From NCBI GenBank assembly GCA_037783415.1, contig JAZGTN010000026.1:372001-436000 (forward strand): DNA of 64,000 nt. The letters run 5' to 3'. Made by a program: the position numbers and the translations under genes. Below, piece after piece: positions 27,101 to 42,100 of the stretch. The stretch's first letter is position 1. Each line of letters opens with the position of its first letter. This stretch comes from Leptasterias polaris (lineage: Eukaryota; Echinodermata; Asteroidea; Forcipulatida; Asteriidae). The notes beneath the pieces are model-generated. The model was not told where the DNA came from. It did no database searches and was given only the letters and a program-made list of their open reading frames with translations.

Positions 27101-30100
27101 GAGCAGAGACCAGACAGAATGTGAACATAAAAAGTAACCAGGCAGATGACAAAAAGGAAGGGGTAGAATGAGTTGTCTATTGTAACCCCAAAAAGACAAA
27201 CAATTGTTGGGGGTAAAAAAAAAAAGCGAAAAAAAAGTGAATAAGAAATATACTTACATAATATATGGGAACATCTGTGGACAAAAAGAAAGCAAAAACA
27301 AAGTAGTATTTTGGCCGCCACTGTAAACAGATATTGGTGGATGTTAGCACAAAACACCACAGCATTAGATGTCTCGTTGAAACTGCTAAGCCACTGAGCT
27401 ACATTGTACCACATATTCCTATAATTAGAACATGGTACCACAATCGTCATTGTGGAGAGTAGGAAATTGGCAAAGTACTTTCACTGGAAATGGTGCCAGG
27501 ATAGTGTTGTTTTGATGTGCATAGCGGGGGAAGTTGCTGGAATGAACAAGTGTGGTCGCCCTGCCACAATGTGGTCGCCCTGCCACAATGGAAGGCAGAA
27601 GGAGGACTTAGTGTCTTCCGAAAGTGTGCAATCTATCGCCAGCAGCCACCCCTGGTGGCTGTAGGTTTTTTTAAACTGAGCCACATTTTAATTCCTGGAT
27701 CATTGATAGCGACCTATAAATTTGAGCTTTTTATTTCCATGTCTGAAAAATTTACTGGACATTTTGTTTCATACTGTGACCTGGTTTTAAGTGATACCTC
27801 GTTTTGAATTTTGAATTTTGTTAAAAATGTTTAACGTGTAATTCCACATGGACACGTGTAAGTCCACATAGTGTTTCAAGTCCCTACATTGTGTGGTCCT
27901 CTTTTGTTCTCGGGTCCATACATCATATGTAACGCTTAAACATTATCATTTAAATAATGAATAATGTGCTCTCTCCCTTGTCCCTATTGTGACTGATTTT
28001 CCAGACCTGTCAATCTATCACTGGTCATTAATGAAAATAGTTACTGGAGTAGTTGTTAATTAATTGACAAGTACCATCTCATTTAATGGGGCCTTGAGAG
28101 TAGATTACCAATGAATAATGACAAGTCATTAAATATTGATGCTCTTTATGCATTGTTTAGTTCTGTTCTACCTTAGGTTGTGAACATTCTGTTCGAAATT
28201 GGTGTTAATACCGTAGAGGCATCACCACTTAAGTATAAATTGAAATTGTAGGGTGTAGACCTGACTAGACATTTCTTGTAAAGCATTAGGATGTGTACAA
28301 AATCTTGTGGAGAAATGCATTAGGTTCTCTTTAAAACAGGAAGAGATACTTGAAGGAACTTTGCACAGCAGGGGTGGGATTTGAATGTGTGAAAATTCCT
28401 GACAAATTGCTTCTGGGCTTGGGTTCCCCTTATTCTAAACTCAAAACCTCCTAGATGTTGCAATTGAGGTTTAAGGACTCTGTGCTTACAATTCAGCACC
28501 AGAAATCAAAACTACAACATGAGCTGTTTCTTTCTCCCTTTGGTCCAGTCGCTGCTTTACTTCTTTCCAGAAAATTTGAAGGCTCCAAGATATTTTGAGA
28601 AAATCTTGAAATCGGGGAAAAATCCTGAAGTCATATGCCTGTCACAGAATCAGATGTTTCATGGCAACTGAGGCAATTTGAAGTTGAGTGGAAGAGGGTT
28701 GGTCAGGGTGGCCACTTATTTGGTAAGCCATCAACTAGGTATAGTCATTGGATCAGTTTTGTTGGGGGAGGGGGTAGGGAGAGAGGTGCTACCCCCACTG
28801 CACCACCCTCATTCCCAGGAGACTAAGGGCTAACAGCACTGTCTTTATTAGCTTATAATTGATGTAGAGTCTTAATAAGTCTCCAATGCTATGAGATGCA
28901 GTGGGCATCACCCCAGACTAACAGAAACCCCAACACCATTTTTCTCGGCAGGGTTTTTAAAAATGTTCAAATCATAACCCTGATTTGACCAATCAGTCAT
29001 CAAATGGAAAGTGAATCCTACATGTACATAATAAGCTTAATATTACAAAACCAGCCACTTGAATATATAACCATTCATTTATTGCATTGTTCACTTTATG
29101 GCCTTCATGTCTAGTCTATCGAATTAAAATCCAGGTCAAATATCCTTTGTGCTGAGTCTGTCTCCACTGATGAGATCTGCGGTCGTTTTTAGATTTCACT
29201 CATCAATTCTGATGGATGAATTGATGACATTTCATATCTAGACATTATTACTTTCACCATATTCTGATAACAAATTATATGACTCTCTGTGACGCTTCCT
29301 CAATGGTGTCCATACATCATTAATAAAAGTTTGTTTGTATTTTTTTATTTTTTTTTCTCCATTACATTAGAACGTTTTGTTGTGTGTTTTACTTTACGGG
29401 CACAAAGTTGTATTTTAGAGAAGAGGCTCTCGCTTGGTAGAAATGGTTACCAGCTAAAACACAATGTACTACTATTTTAGCTTGTTAGTGGTTCTCTGCT
29501 GAATGTTGCTCAGAAGATACATTTTTCAAACAAATTTTTTTTTTTTAATAATGTACCTGAAAAAATTCATAAACAATCTTAAAATGTATACATTTCTAAG
29601 CCACCAAATTGAAAGAACATCTCCTTTCCTTGGTTTTTCAACCGAAAACAGAGAAAGCAATCAAATCATGTAAAACGATGGTAGGAATGTGGCTTTAAAG
29701 GCCCTGTACACTATTGGTAAGATCGAAAAACACAAATGTTCACAGATTCACACATAACTTACATGATTTAAAGTAAGTAATGGTAAAAAGGGTTCCTTAA
29801 AATATTTCTGCCTAAAATGCTATCGTTTCTGAGAAATGAGTAAAACAATAGTTTTTATCGCGCGCGATAATAAACTCGATGTTTGAAAAACAGAAAACAC
29901 ATAAGGTCTCTTTTCACTATTTTCTCGTGACCTCGATGACCAATTGAGCTCAAATTTTCACAGGTTTGTTATTTCATGTATGTGGTTGATTACACAAAAC
30001 ATGAACACTGTCTGTGATTATTTTGTCAGCTCTGCCAATCCTGTATAATGCCTTTAAAAAAGAAACCCGGAAAAACCCATGCAGTCAGGAAGGGACTGGA

Positions 30101-33100
30101 ACCCAATCCACATGCAAGGCATGAAGCAGGAATCAAACCTGGGTCTGCTGAGATGGGAGGCAAGGGTGAAACCACTCAGCTAATAACCTGAATGCCCAAA
30201 CATGCAACAAATCAACGGTGTACAGAGGAGCAAGGTCATGAAGGGCCTTATATTATAAAATAACAAGCAATAGCCGCTATTCCGTCATTGTAAAATCTTG
30301 CAAAAAATTAGTTAGTGGCCTGACTTTTTGACCCCAGCAGAGTCTTTCTCAAAGGCTAAATGACAAGAAAAAACACATACATGCATACAAGGGTGACAAG
30401 AGCAGTCAAGTGGAAATACATGAATAGAGAGAGTGGAAAGAGAAAAGCATAAAGCATTCAGAAAAAGCAGGGGGTGAGCAGGGATTATGGAGACAAAGGG
30501 GGGGGGGGGGTAGGAGGGAAGGGGATGGCTTGACCACAAGAAGTTGGAAACACAAAGGACAAAATGGAAGGTTGGAAGCAAAGTAAATAATTAGTTAATA
30601 GGGCAGACTTATTAAAAACTACAGGTGATATGAAGAATGCATATCTTGTAAAAAAATTATCCCCTCCGTTCGCTTGTGAAAATTCTGTGTAAAATATTAT
30701 TGGGGCTAGCATCAAACACTGCATAATGCAAAGCCCGACCCAGTTTATTAACCCAATAAAAAAAAACCACGTAATCCAATAGCAAGTCTGCCCTTGAATT
30801 ACTGGTCAGGCAAAGACAGGATTCGATGTGAAACCAGGACAGAAAATCAAGTAAGGACACTCTAATAATGGGGTATTTAAATGAGCAATTGTAGCTGCTG
30901 TAGACACTTTGTGATGGACGAGACTCGCATGCTAGCTGTGTGCTCTTAACGTCGTCCATGAAATATTCAGAGGGATTTTATGCATGTTTTATTGCCTGAT
31001 TGTCAGTGAAGCTAACAGTATCAACACTTGGTTAGCCCTTTACAGGTAGTGTCATTACTTGGTAATGATCCCAAAGAATTTTGTATTTATTTTTTTCTAT
31101 CCAAGGCTTACTTGTTATAAAGATGGTAATGATGGTAAGCATCCTGCCAAATTGATTTGTCTGAAATGCCCTCATTGTTTAGGAGTCAATAAAAAATATG
31201 TTGACAAGTTTGAATCTCTAAAACTCACCTCAAAGTTGCTGCATGAGATGAGGTTGATACCTGCGTCAACATACTAAATGATGAACATCCTTTGACAATT
31301 TGTTTGCTGTTTTCTCAACAAGTAGACACTATTCAGCTGAAACTTTTACTGGTGACTTGTGTTTATCTTTTATTGACAATTTGGCCTATAAATCTGCATC
31401 ATGTTGACAATAACCAATCTGTGAATCTACCTTTGAAGACTTGTTTTAACACTAAACTTTACCTTGAAATTAGACACTTTTAATATTAATGTTATTAATT
31501 ATTTCAACAAACGAGAAACTTGCATACTATTTACGCATAAAATCTTATGAAAGTAGAATAATTGTAGACCAAAAGAAATGACAATGAGGTTGGAATGAAA
31601 CAGAAACAGATCAAGGCAAGAACAGATATGGAATCGGACGACAAGATAAACTCATTCCAAGATGACCAAGATTAAAAATGAAAAATATGAAAAATTGGAT
31701 GAAACTAACCCTTGTGACTTCAAAGCCTAGTGTTATCCGTTCTGTAAAATTAGAATTGAATGATTAATACATTTTCCTTTTCCCACAGATTTCCCCCTTT
31801 TTAATCTGTCTCATTCACTGATTCATTTCTTGTTCTCCTTCTTCCCACCTTTGATTTTGTCTTTTGTGTTTCCAACCTCTTGTGGTCAAACCAGCCCCTT
31901 CCCTCCATGACCCCCCCCCCCTTGTCTCTTTCGTCATTGTTCATCCCTTGTTTTTCCTGTGCGCCTAATTTCTGCCTCTCTCTGTTTTCTTTCCATTTGG
32001 CTGCTTCTGTTGCACCAGTATACCCGTTTGTGGGTGCTGTGCTGTCATTTACCCCTCGAGAAAGACTCTGCTAGGATCGAAACGTCAGGCAATTAGCTAT
32101 TTTTCTGAATCCTAAACAAATACTTATAAAATGATAACAAGCAAACTCTTATGGCAATTTTAAATGTCAAAAAAAAAAACATGAAACGATAAAAAGATGT
32201 AAAAAAAATTAGGAAACAGTCAATACAATACTGATGATGAAGTACCAAACTTTGCAATTAAAAGTAAAAACTAATCATATAAAATTATTTGTATAATTAT
32301 ACTCCTTTTTGTACACATAAAATACCCTTCCAATGACTGATATTCTAGATACTTCACCCTTCACAAATTTTGTGAAAATAGCTTGTTTCAGTCTAAGAAA
32401 GCAATTCAGGTTTTTGGCACGATGGTAAAAAATTGTTCTACATGGTAGAAAAACCAAAGGGCAGCGCAGCGCAAAATTGTCGTCCTAACATGGTGCATCT
32501 CCTATACTTTGAATGGAATCAAATTGAGCCAAGAGGAACTACATGTACTTGCCGTGCTCTTTAATGTTTAAAATTTACAAAATTTAAGGTTGAACAAAGA
32601 AAAATTGACTAGAGTGGGACTTGAACCTATACCTCTTGATTAACGTGCCAGTGCTCTGCCAACTGTGCCATCTAGCCCTAATGTTGGCTGTCTCCTTATT
32701 TGTCAATATCTTTGTTATGGGGTGCAACAATTTTCATCAATTTCACTTTTTTTTTATTACCACTGTGGTAATTTATGAGCAATTTTATTTCTGACTGGAA
32801 CGTGTGACACTTTCAATTTTGTCCAAACTGCTTCCCTTCGCTTTGGATTGATTGCATTTTTGGGACTGAATCGTAACTTCACTGTTGAGAACTTTATGAG
32901 TTTTTTCCATGGTCTATATATTGCCAACCTCTTCTGACTTCAAATAAAAAATCACTTCATACTTAATCTGCATTGAGCATAGTGTCATCACTATACTGAT
33001 TGTTTATCCTGCTGAGAACTTTATGATCTCATTGTACAGGAATTGAAGAACATTGGTTTATATTGGCCGAATCGCTTCTTGGGGTTCTATTTTGTATTCT

Positions 33101-36100
33101 CTCCATGTACAGACATCAACATGTGACAGTTATGTCGCTACTGCAGGAATTTCAACCTCTATGAGACATTTATGAGTTTTAGAGTTGAATGACGAGAGTT
33201 TGAGCAATCGGATGTGTATGATATTTGCGCTTGATGCTGATTTTTTGAAAGCCCAAAACTGTACTGTTGCCGAGTAGTCTAGCTCATCACACACAAGTTT
33301 TGGTGGCTGAGTCATCAGGTTTATGTTTAAATTCACTCTTTTTCACTGCAAAAGCTGCAAAAAATATCACTTGACATTCTTAAAGTTGGCACAACTTAGC
33401 AGAGCACCAGTGACAAGCATTGATCACATGATATTCTTCCTGGTAACCAGGGTCCAATTTCATAGAGCTGCTTAAGCACAAAAAGTACATGAAAACTAAA
33501 CTAAGGTTACCAGCCAAAATACCATGTCACATGCACAATTTGTGTCTGGTATCCTGCTTATTTTCGCTTAGCAGCATAGTGATTCATATTGTGACATCAC
33601 ACTTCGCTTAGCATTTAAGATTGATTCGCAGCTTAGATCAATCAAGAGCTCTTTGTAAAATCCAACATTGGTGATTATAAAAACAAATTGTGTGGGCAAG
33701 ATTAAATCTGTAAGCTTTTCAATCATAAAGTTTCTAACCGATATCGATCCTCCAATTTCTGTCTGAAACACCGTCTGAGTAAAAGACCCCACAAATCATG
33801 TTGCTTATTTGGATGACTGCAATCAAAATAAACCCAACATAAAGTCGCACAAAATCTCTCACAATAGCAATTATTCACTAAGAGGTGACCTTGATGAACT
33901 TTTCTGTGGTTAATTGTATGGAGGATACAACACTTCAGGATGGGAATTGTTTTAATCTTAATTAAGTATTTTGTTTTTAAAGTATTTTCCTTATAAAGAG
34001 TGTATAGCTGTGTAGATTCAGTCCAAGCTATAAAGATTTTGCAGCATAATGCGCATTTTATTTCAGATATTAGTCAAATATACAACTGAGAAATATTATC
34101 AGTATGTTTTGTTTAATTAACATTCTCTTTTTTTCATTTGAAATATGCATAAAAGTTAAGCATCATTATCGTAATATTTAGTGGACATTTTGGCTTTGTA
34201 TTATTTTAATGCTGGAACTTAAAGGGAAGGTAAACATTTGGTAATCACTCTTAAAATTAATGGCAATATAAAACGTATTTGTTAGAAGCCTACAGCAGCT
34301 TTTGATAGTATAAAGCATTTTGAGAAACATTTCACTTCGGAGAAATGAGGTTATGTAGAAAGATAGCAGTTTTTATGCAGTCATGACCCAAAATTTGAAT
34401 CTGAAAAACGTTTCTGTCAGAATTTTTGTTTTAGATAGTATATTCCTATTGGGTATTATTCTAACTGCGTGGACATATTCGCTCCGGATTTTCAGCTATA
34501 CAGCAATCCTTCACCGATCTTGAACTCTTGGTGGCAGCAGATACCTCTCCATTATTGCGGTGGTACCTGGGTGGTACTGCGCTGCCTAGCAACGGGTTTA
34601 AGCGATTTGCAAAGTAAAAGTCGAATAACCCGTGACTGATCAGATGATCGCCGTGTAGCCCAACCCTTAAACCCGTCGCAAGGCAGCGCAGTACCACCCA
34701 GGTACCACCGCAATAATGGAGGCGTATCTGCTGCCACCAAGAGTTCAAGATCGGTGAAGGATTGCTGTATAGCTCAAAAACGCGACCACCTTTTGAAATG
34801 AAATTAATTTTCACAGGTTAGTGTTATTGATATACATGTATCTACATTCATAATAGAATAATACAATCGAATGGTTCCAAAAACCAAAGGTGTACTTTGC
34901 CTTTAATATCAAATTATCCTTTAGATTAATTAAGTTGACTGATTATTGCTCCAAATCTTACAATTGCAGGGTTTTGAAGTGTGTTGATTTCATAAGGCTA
35001 CCTAGCAGGGTTAAATTAAAAAACAAAAATGCATTGCACAGAAAATTGTGCTCTTCAGAAGTGAATTACCAGCCAAAAAGTTGATGCTACTTGACTGGTT
35101 TCTTGTTAATGTCTGCCTAGCAGACAATTTTGCTCAGCACCATTTTATGAAAGTGGTTCCTGGTTGCGCTGCTTCCCAAAAGTTTGTATGCTAAGCAAAG
35201 TTTTGCGGGGTACCAATCATGAATAGAAAACACATAGTGTCTTCGCTGGTAACACAACTCTCTTCCTAGCAACAAGTGTTTTCTGCACTCACATACCCGT
35301 GTGCTCAGTAACTCTATTAAGTTGATTACTACTCAAAATTTACATTATGGCCAAGGTCCTAACAGACCATTATGTGTGTTTGTTCATCAACAAATTCTTC
35401 ATGTTTACATGCACTACAATGTAGGTCATAGTCAGTAATATGGCTTCTTTCTTTAAAAGACAAAACAGCTGGGTCCAATTTCAAATTGCATAGGAGTTTT
35501 TTTACTACGCAAAATAATAAGTGGGGCACCAGTCGCTACAATGTAAGCTTTACAGAATTTTGGCTGGTGACCTGTTTTTGCTAAGCAATATTTTTCTGTG
35601 CTTTGCAAGTTTTTGAGCTTACAGGCTTTGTGAAAGTTTGGGCCCTGTTCATTTGGAAAAGCCTTAAGGTGCATTGAAATTATTTTTTTCTTTATTTTTT
35701 TAATTTTTTTTAAAGGGTGTGTACAACATTGGTAAGATTGAAAATATAAATACTCACAGATTTGCACATAACTTACATGGTATAAAGATGGTCATGGGGA
35801 AAACTTCCCTTGAAGTAGTTTTGCTTGAAATGCCATAGATTTTAGGGGATGAGTAAAACAATAGTCTTTATCATGCAGGATAAAATCCGATGTTTGAAAA
35901 GAAGTTAAAACACATAAGCGGGTTTTTCACTGTTTTCTCATGACTCCGAAGACCGATTTAGCTGAAACTTTCACAGGTTTGTTATTTCATGTATATGTTG
36001 GGTCACATCAAGTTTGGATACAGGTCTTTGGCAATTACCAATGTTGTACACACCCTTTATTGCAGAGATGGCAAATGATCATCTTCAGATTTCCTACTGT

Positions 36101-39100
36101 TTGCTAAGGACATTATTTCCAATTAGTATTTTTTGGATGAACTATCACTCTCCAGCTTCTATGGTATTTAAGTGATAATCAGTAGGAGGGTTACATTGAA
36201 CATTTCACCCTGCAGCATTTAAACCTTGACTGTTTAACTCTCTCCACGTCCTCTTCTCCCCCCAGGGTTTCAACCAAGACTTTGAGGAGCTGTACAAGAC
36301 GCAGAAGAGTTACGCCATCCCCCACGCTGAGTTACGACAGGCACTACGCCGTGAGAATAAAGATCACATCGTGCAACAGTACCAAGTCTTCAGGGACAAG
36401 TGAGTAATTTATTGCTGCTCTCACATCTGCCTCCCCACTCTCTGCCCCACCCCGCCTCTTTCTCCCCTTAGTCAATTGTTTATGCCGCTTCTGTTCTTAG
36501 AACCCTTGAATTTCCTTTTACAAGTATGAGTAAAGAATGATAATGGTTTGAAAAAGAAAATATATAATAAAAACAATTATGTGCAAAAACAATATTATTT
36601 TTAAATATCTCAAAGCTGTCTTTTTTATCAATTTAAAATCAGTTGGTTGTATTATTTTATCTTTTTTCTTTTTAAAAGTAGGCGGTAAGAATTGATTAGT
36701 TCATCTCATTCAAAAAGCAATCATGTATCGAATCTTTTAAATTATTATGGCATAAGAAGCAAAGTGAAGGAAACTTGCTGTTTCCATATTTGTTTTTTGT
36801 TTCCAAGAGCACATAAAACTCGCTGGACAATAATGGAAATAAAAATCAGGAAACCCAAGTGGAAAAACCACTGTCAGGCCCGGCCCGAAGCTCTGACAAG
36901 AGAAGAGAGTCCAGCTAAAGCCTGGCTCTCTATGACAAGCAGTAAGACTTGGTCAGGCTTGATACTTCACGCAGACAACAGAGGCAACTGCCTTCATGCC
37001 CCAATCATTGCCTTTGTGCCCCTTGAAATGTTGCTATAGAAATGAAGATCTCCCTCTTTGCTAACTAGACCTTACAACAACCGAGTATCCGCCCTGCTTG
37101 GTCATTTTAAAAGCTTCATTGAGAAGTGAAGCTAATAATGGATTTTTGTTTAACCTTTTTATCATTAGTCTCTTTTATCCCACGGTATTATTCTCTGTTA
37201 TGACCATTACCTCTGGTTAAATCACTTCCATCCGGGCATCGGTTTTTCTTTTTCTTTGAACACAACCGATTAGCCAGTATTGATCCATTGTTTGCAATCT
37301 CCCTGCACCAAATGACGTCAATGAATGACGCAAAAAATAGTGTCAGAATAGATTTTTCCACCCACCGTCTTCATTAGCCGGTGATAAATTTGAAGGACAA
37401 TCAGAGCGAGTCAACAGGGTGAGGAAAACACTGAAAAAAACCCACTCACGATGTTTGATACTTCATGACAGCTTGTTGTTGACACTGTGATTTATTTCGA
37501 GACTTTCCTGTGGTTATTAAGGCAGGCTTTACATGTAGCCTTCCGTAACTGAGAACTTTTGTTGGCAAGTATTTCCTTGAAGGAGTTGAAGGAGTTGAAG
37601 GCGTCATTCAGTCATTAAGTGGGAAAGAGGATTGTTTTGTTTGTGTTGATGTTTGGAGTCTATCAATCTTTTGTAACTAGGATGTGTAACAACTGCTAGG
37701 TCTGTTGGGCTTCGTCATCTAGAAAGCGGAGGAGGTGTTTGCTCAATGTTTGGAATGGCATCACTCCATTTGGTGTGGGAAGATCTTGACTTTTTTACCT
37801 AAGTGGTTCGGGGGGGGGGGGGGCTCAGACATGTTACTTTTGTCGGGGAGGGGGACCCAGATCTGTTACTTTTGAGTGGATGGGTGGTGTAAACCCAGAC
37901 CCAGTTACCGCAGTCAGGAGGAAGGGGACCAGGACCTGTTACCACAGTAGGGAGGATAAACCCAGACTTATACATTAGTGGTGAGTGATCGGGTGAGGGG
38001 AGGGTTAGGGGGAGGGTAGCCAGACCAATACCGTAGTTGGAGAAGGGGACACCCAGACCTGTTACTTAGTGGGAGGGGGACCCAGACCTGTGACCACAGT
38101 CAGGAGGGGGACCCAGACTTGTTACCTTAATCAGGAGGGGGTTTCCATCGACCCAGACCTGTTACCTTAGTAAAGGATGGGTGGGGGACCCAGAACTGTT
38201 GCCATAGTAAAGGAGAGGGGGGCCCAGACTGTTACCTTAGTGGGGGATGGGGGACCCAGACCTGTTACTTTACTCAAGGATGGGTGGGGGACCCAGACCT
38301 GTTACCATACTCAATGAAAGGGGGACCCATACTGTTACCTTAGTGGGGGATTGGGCGACCCAGACCTGTTACTTTACTCAAGGATGGGTGGGGGACCCAG
38401 ACCTAATACCATAGTAAAGGAGAGGGGGACCCAGACTGTTACAATGTACCTTAGTGGGGAATAGGGGGGACCCAGGACTGTTACCTTAGTCAGGAGTGTA
38501 GTGATAACATCAAATTTTTCAAGAAGATAGATTTCGAAAGTAAACTGTTTTTGAATCAATGTTTTCGGCGATTGTTAAAAGTCTTCAAAAACAATTTACC
38601 TGTGAACTTTGCTAAAACCAACTGACACTACATGTGTAACAGTACCTGGCATATAGCAATATCTCTTGAATCTTGTTTACAAACAATGCCAAATTAGTGC
38701 TTCTATTTACATCTCTTTTACTTAGACACAATTGTTTACCTTAAAAACACAAGCTGCTATTAAAAATACCATGTGATGTACATTGCACCTGACTTGTTCC
38801 CTTCTGAACCTAGTAGTAAAAATCGCAGCCCTGGAGAATCGGTTTTCAACTGTTGGGAGGATTTTAGAAATTAAACTGATCTCAAACCATTGCACTATCC
38901 CTTTGATTGAGTGGTTATTTATTAATTTATTTGTTCTAATGAGAAACATCAGTGTCCGTTATGTGTTTAATGCATCGTCAAGGTGAAGTAACCTGTATCA
39001 ATTAATTAAAGGTCACTAAGGTGCTATAAATAGCACATGGGTTGGACGGGAAAAGAAAACAGGTTCTTTGAATCGGTTCAATCCCATGTGTTAGAGTTGT

Positions 39101-42100
39101 GACCTTGGGAGATATCAAAGGGAGGGTATACAGCATCCGGCGCATCGCATGGGTCTATCTCCGAAGACCTCTACTGTTCATGACCGAAAGAAAACTTCAA
39201 TAGAGACCTTGTTATTTGCTTGTGAATTTTTTAATGGAACGCGTGGTCTGTAAAAATATTAAATAATAAACAAGCCTCATGGGTTTTTTTTCAGAATTGT
39301 ACGGACAGTAGCTAAAGAATGTATATATTCTTATATTTTGCTTGGAGACACTTGATCTTTGGCGACTAGTTTAATATTTCAGGGTGAGGACAGGCATTCC
39401 TGTGTTGAAACTATTTGTCATATTTGTCATATCTCCCCCCTCCCCCCCCCCTAGTGTCATCATGTCAGTTGGATGAACAGCAAGTGTTCTGAGCACCTGT
39501 TCATGTCATGTGATATTTACTGCTTTGAAGTGTCTGTGTAAGAATTTGGCTTTTAAAGGTAGGGTTTACTTATAGATTGGTAAATACTTTAAAAAAATTA
39601 TTTACCATAAAAACTTACTTGTTGAGAAGCACTGCAGCTGTTGATAGAAACTAATTTGGGAAAGGATTCCCTGCAAAACAAAATTTGTTTTGGATAATTT
39701 TTCACCCAAAGCATTCAAATCTGAGAAGCGAATCATGCTTGAATCGTTTCTCAGATTCCTGAGAGTTGGTGTCCGTTCGTGAGTGCTGTGGCCAGAGATG
39801 TGGCTGGTACACGCAGTCACCTCACTAAGCCTGGATGCAGTTGCCATTCTTGGTGAAATTCTGTGACAGTTCTTTTTGTGTTTTCTCAGCAATAGACAGT
39901 GTATTCAGCTGAAACTTTCACATAATGTGACCGTTGTAATTGACAGGGATGTGATTTCTCCGTTTTCAACCGGAAATCCTTTTTTTTGCCCCCCTCCCCA
40001 AAACAAATAAATAAAACAGGTTTTTTGGACCCACCCCCCCCCCCCAAAAAAAAACCCCACAATTTGTTTTTGTTTTTTTGGTTTTTTTTACTTAAGATCA
40101 AATTCATTAAAAAAATTAAAAATAAAACCATGTACATGTATAATGCCCCAGATTGCAGAGTAGGGCTTTTAAAACCAAAGATAAATGTTATAAGTGGGCT
40201 TCGTGCCCGCAAGTTTTCGAGCTCGCAAGCTTTCGCGCTTTGCGCTCAGAGTTCAGGTTTTTTTTCAACAACCTATCACATCCCAGAATTTAAGACCCTA
40301 TCTTTAACTGTCATGAAAGGGTTCCTGTTTAGAAAATCTCTGAGGATGTATCCCATGCAAAATACAAGTCTCACAGCAATCCATGCAAAATGCTAAATAA
40401 AATATATAATTTTGCCATGAATGCATGTCATATTGGATCATTCGGACATATAGCTGTATAATGTAGGTGTAAAAACGTGACGAAATAAAATTGGCGCACA
40501 CAGAAACAGAGTGGTTTCATAACTGTGTCATGCAGGACCTAATGTCATTGAGCTGCTAAGCTTTGAAACATTTGCTGGTTAGCAAAACTAAGCAGAAAAC
40601 CAGTCAAAGACAGCGTTTGTGATATGATTATTTGGCTGGTAACCCATTCTTCTGTTTTAAAGCACAATGGTTTTGTGCTTAGCTATTTTTTGTACTCAAG
40701 CAGGTCTAAGAATTGGGCCCTAATAAACACTTACTGAGCAGTCTCCAGGTTCTATGTCTGTGAACCAATAACAGCAATGAGTATTCTCTCTTTGTACCAA
40801 AAATGACACCAGACTAATTTGTCTTTCAAGCCTCACTTTTGGCTCTGTTATTTTAAAGGGGAGAGAAATAAACATCCTGCCGAAATCGCTTCATTCTACT
40901 GCATGATATCTTCTCATACCATTTTAATTGATGATACTGTGACCATATAGAGAAAGGACAGAGACAAAGCCTTGACGAGTTGGTTGATTAACACTGCTGG
41001 GCATGCATTGTCAAATACTACACTACGGCCTGTGTGGAAGGTCATCCACATATCTAATTAGCGTAATTAGAGCCTCAATTACGCTCCGAAATTGTTCCTT
41101 GTGTCTGATATACCAATATTAAAGCAACTTAAAGGGGAACCTACATAAAAAAGGTCACAATTGAGTTGATTCAATCAGCCCGGGACATAACCAGGGTTAA
41201 TTTTTTTAGCTTATTTTTTATCAACCTCGCATTAGCAGTTTAATATCTTCATCGGCATGTGTTAGAAAAATGTCCTTGAAAATCAGTTCAAATGTAGCTA
41301 AATTGAATCAAGCTGACATGAACCCCTGCAAAAAAGAAAATAGTTAAAAATAAGGCAAAATATTGCATAAACATTAGTTGCATTTGAGTGCATTGTCACA
41401 GAATATAATCACTGAAATCTAGACTATTCTATTTCACAAGATGGAAGTGAACGAACTAAATGCATTCTATGTTTGTTTTATATAAATCACAATAAACAAA
41501 AAATAGACACCAAAACTCGTCCACCCCACATTCTGAAAATTCTGTTTAAAAAAACCCTTCTAAACAATGTGGACAACTCCATGTGGACACCAACTTTGTT
41601 CACCGTGACAAGACCTTGCCTCTTTTGGACAAATGGGCGGGGAACGATTAGTTTAGAAACAACGCTGCGAAGCGTCAAAATCATCCTGTAACCATCTATA
41701 TAGGACTACTACATGAAAATTTGGAGCGGTATACAATATGTTGTCCTTTGGCTTTTAAGCAGAGGAATTAGTGGAATGTCAACTCGATTCCGTTTGTGAG
41801 TGTGGTGTAATTTCACTGTTAGCCACATTCACTCAACAACTGTCTTCAATGATTGCCACAAGCCCATAGAAAATGCAATGAGCTAGTTTTGGGTGGTTGT
41901 TATTTTTGAGGATCTAATAAAATTGCACTTCCCTTTCAGATTTGTTTTGCAGAGACTCAAGGTTCTCTTTAAAGATGATCATTTTTTGTCTGATGAAATG
42001 CCTTTGAACAATAAAATGAATGTTTGCCAGATTTGGAGCTGGAATTGGCAAAAACTTAGCACATATAGCAGGTGTGCTGAAGGTGTGCTGCAGGTGTGCT

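Noticed and set aside
26914..27450. 178-residue minus-strand ORF
   Set aside because: The 3' part runs through a dispersed repeat (copy at 22030), the middle is a Phe-rich reading of A/T runs, and no homology is recognised.
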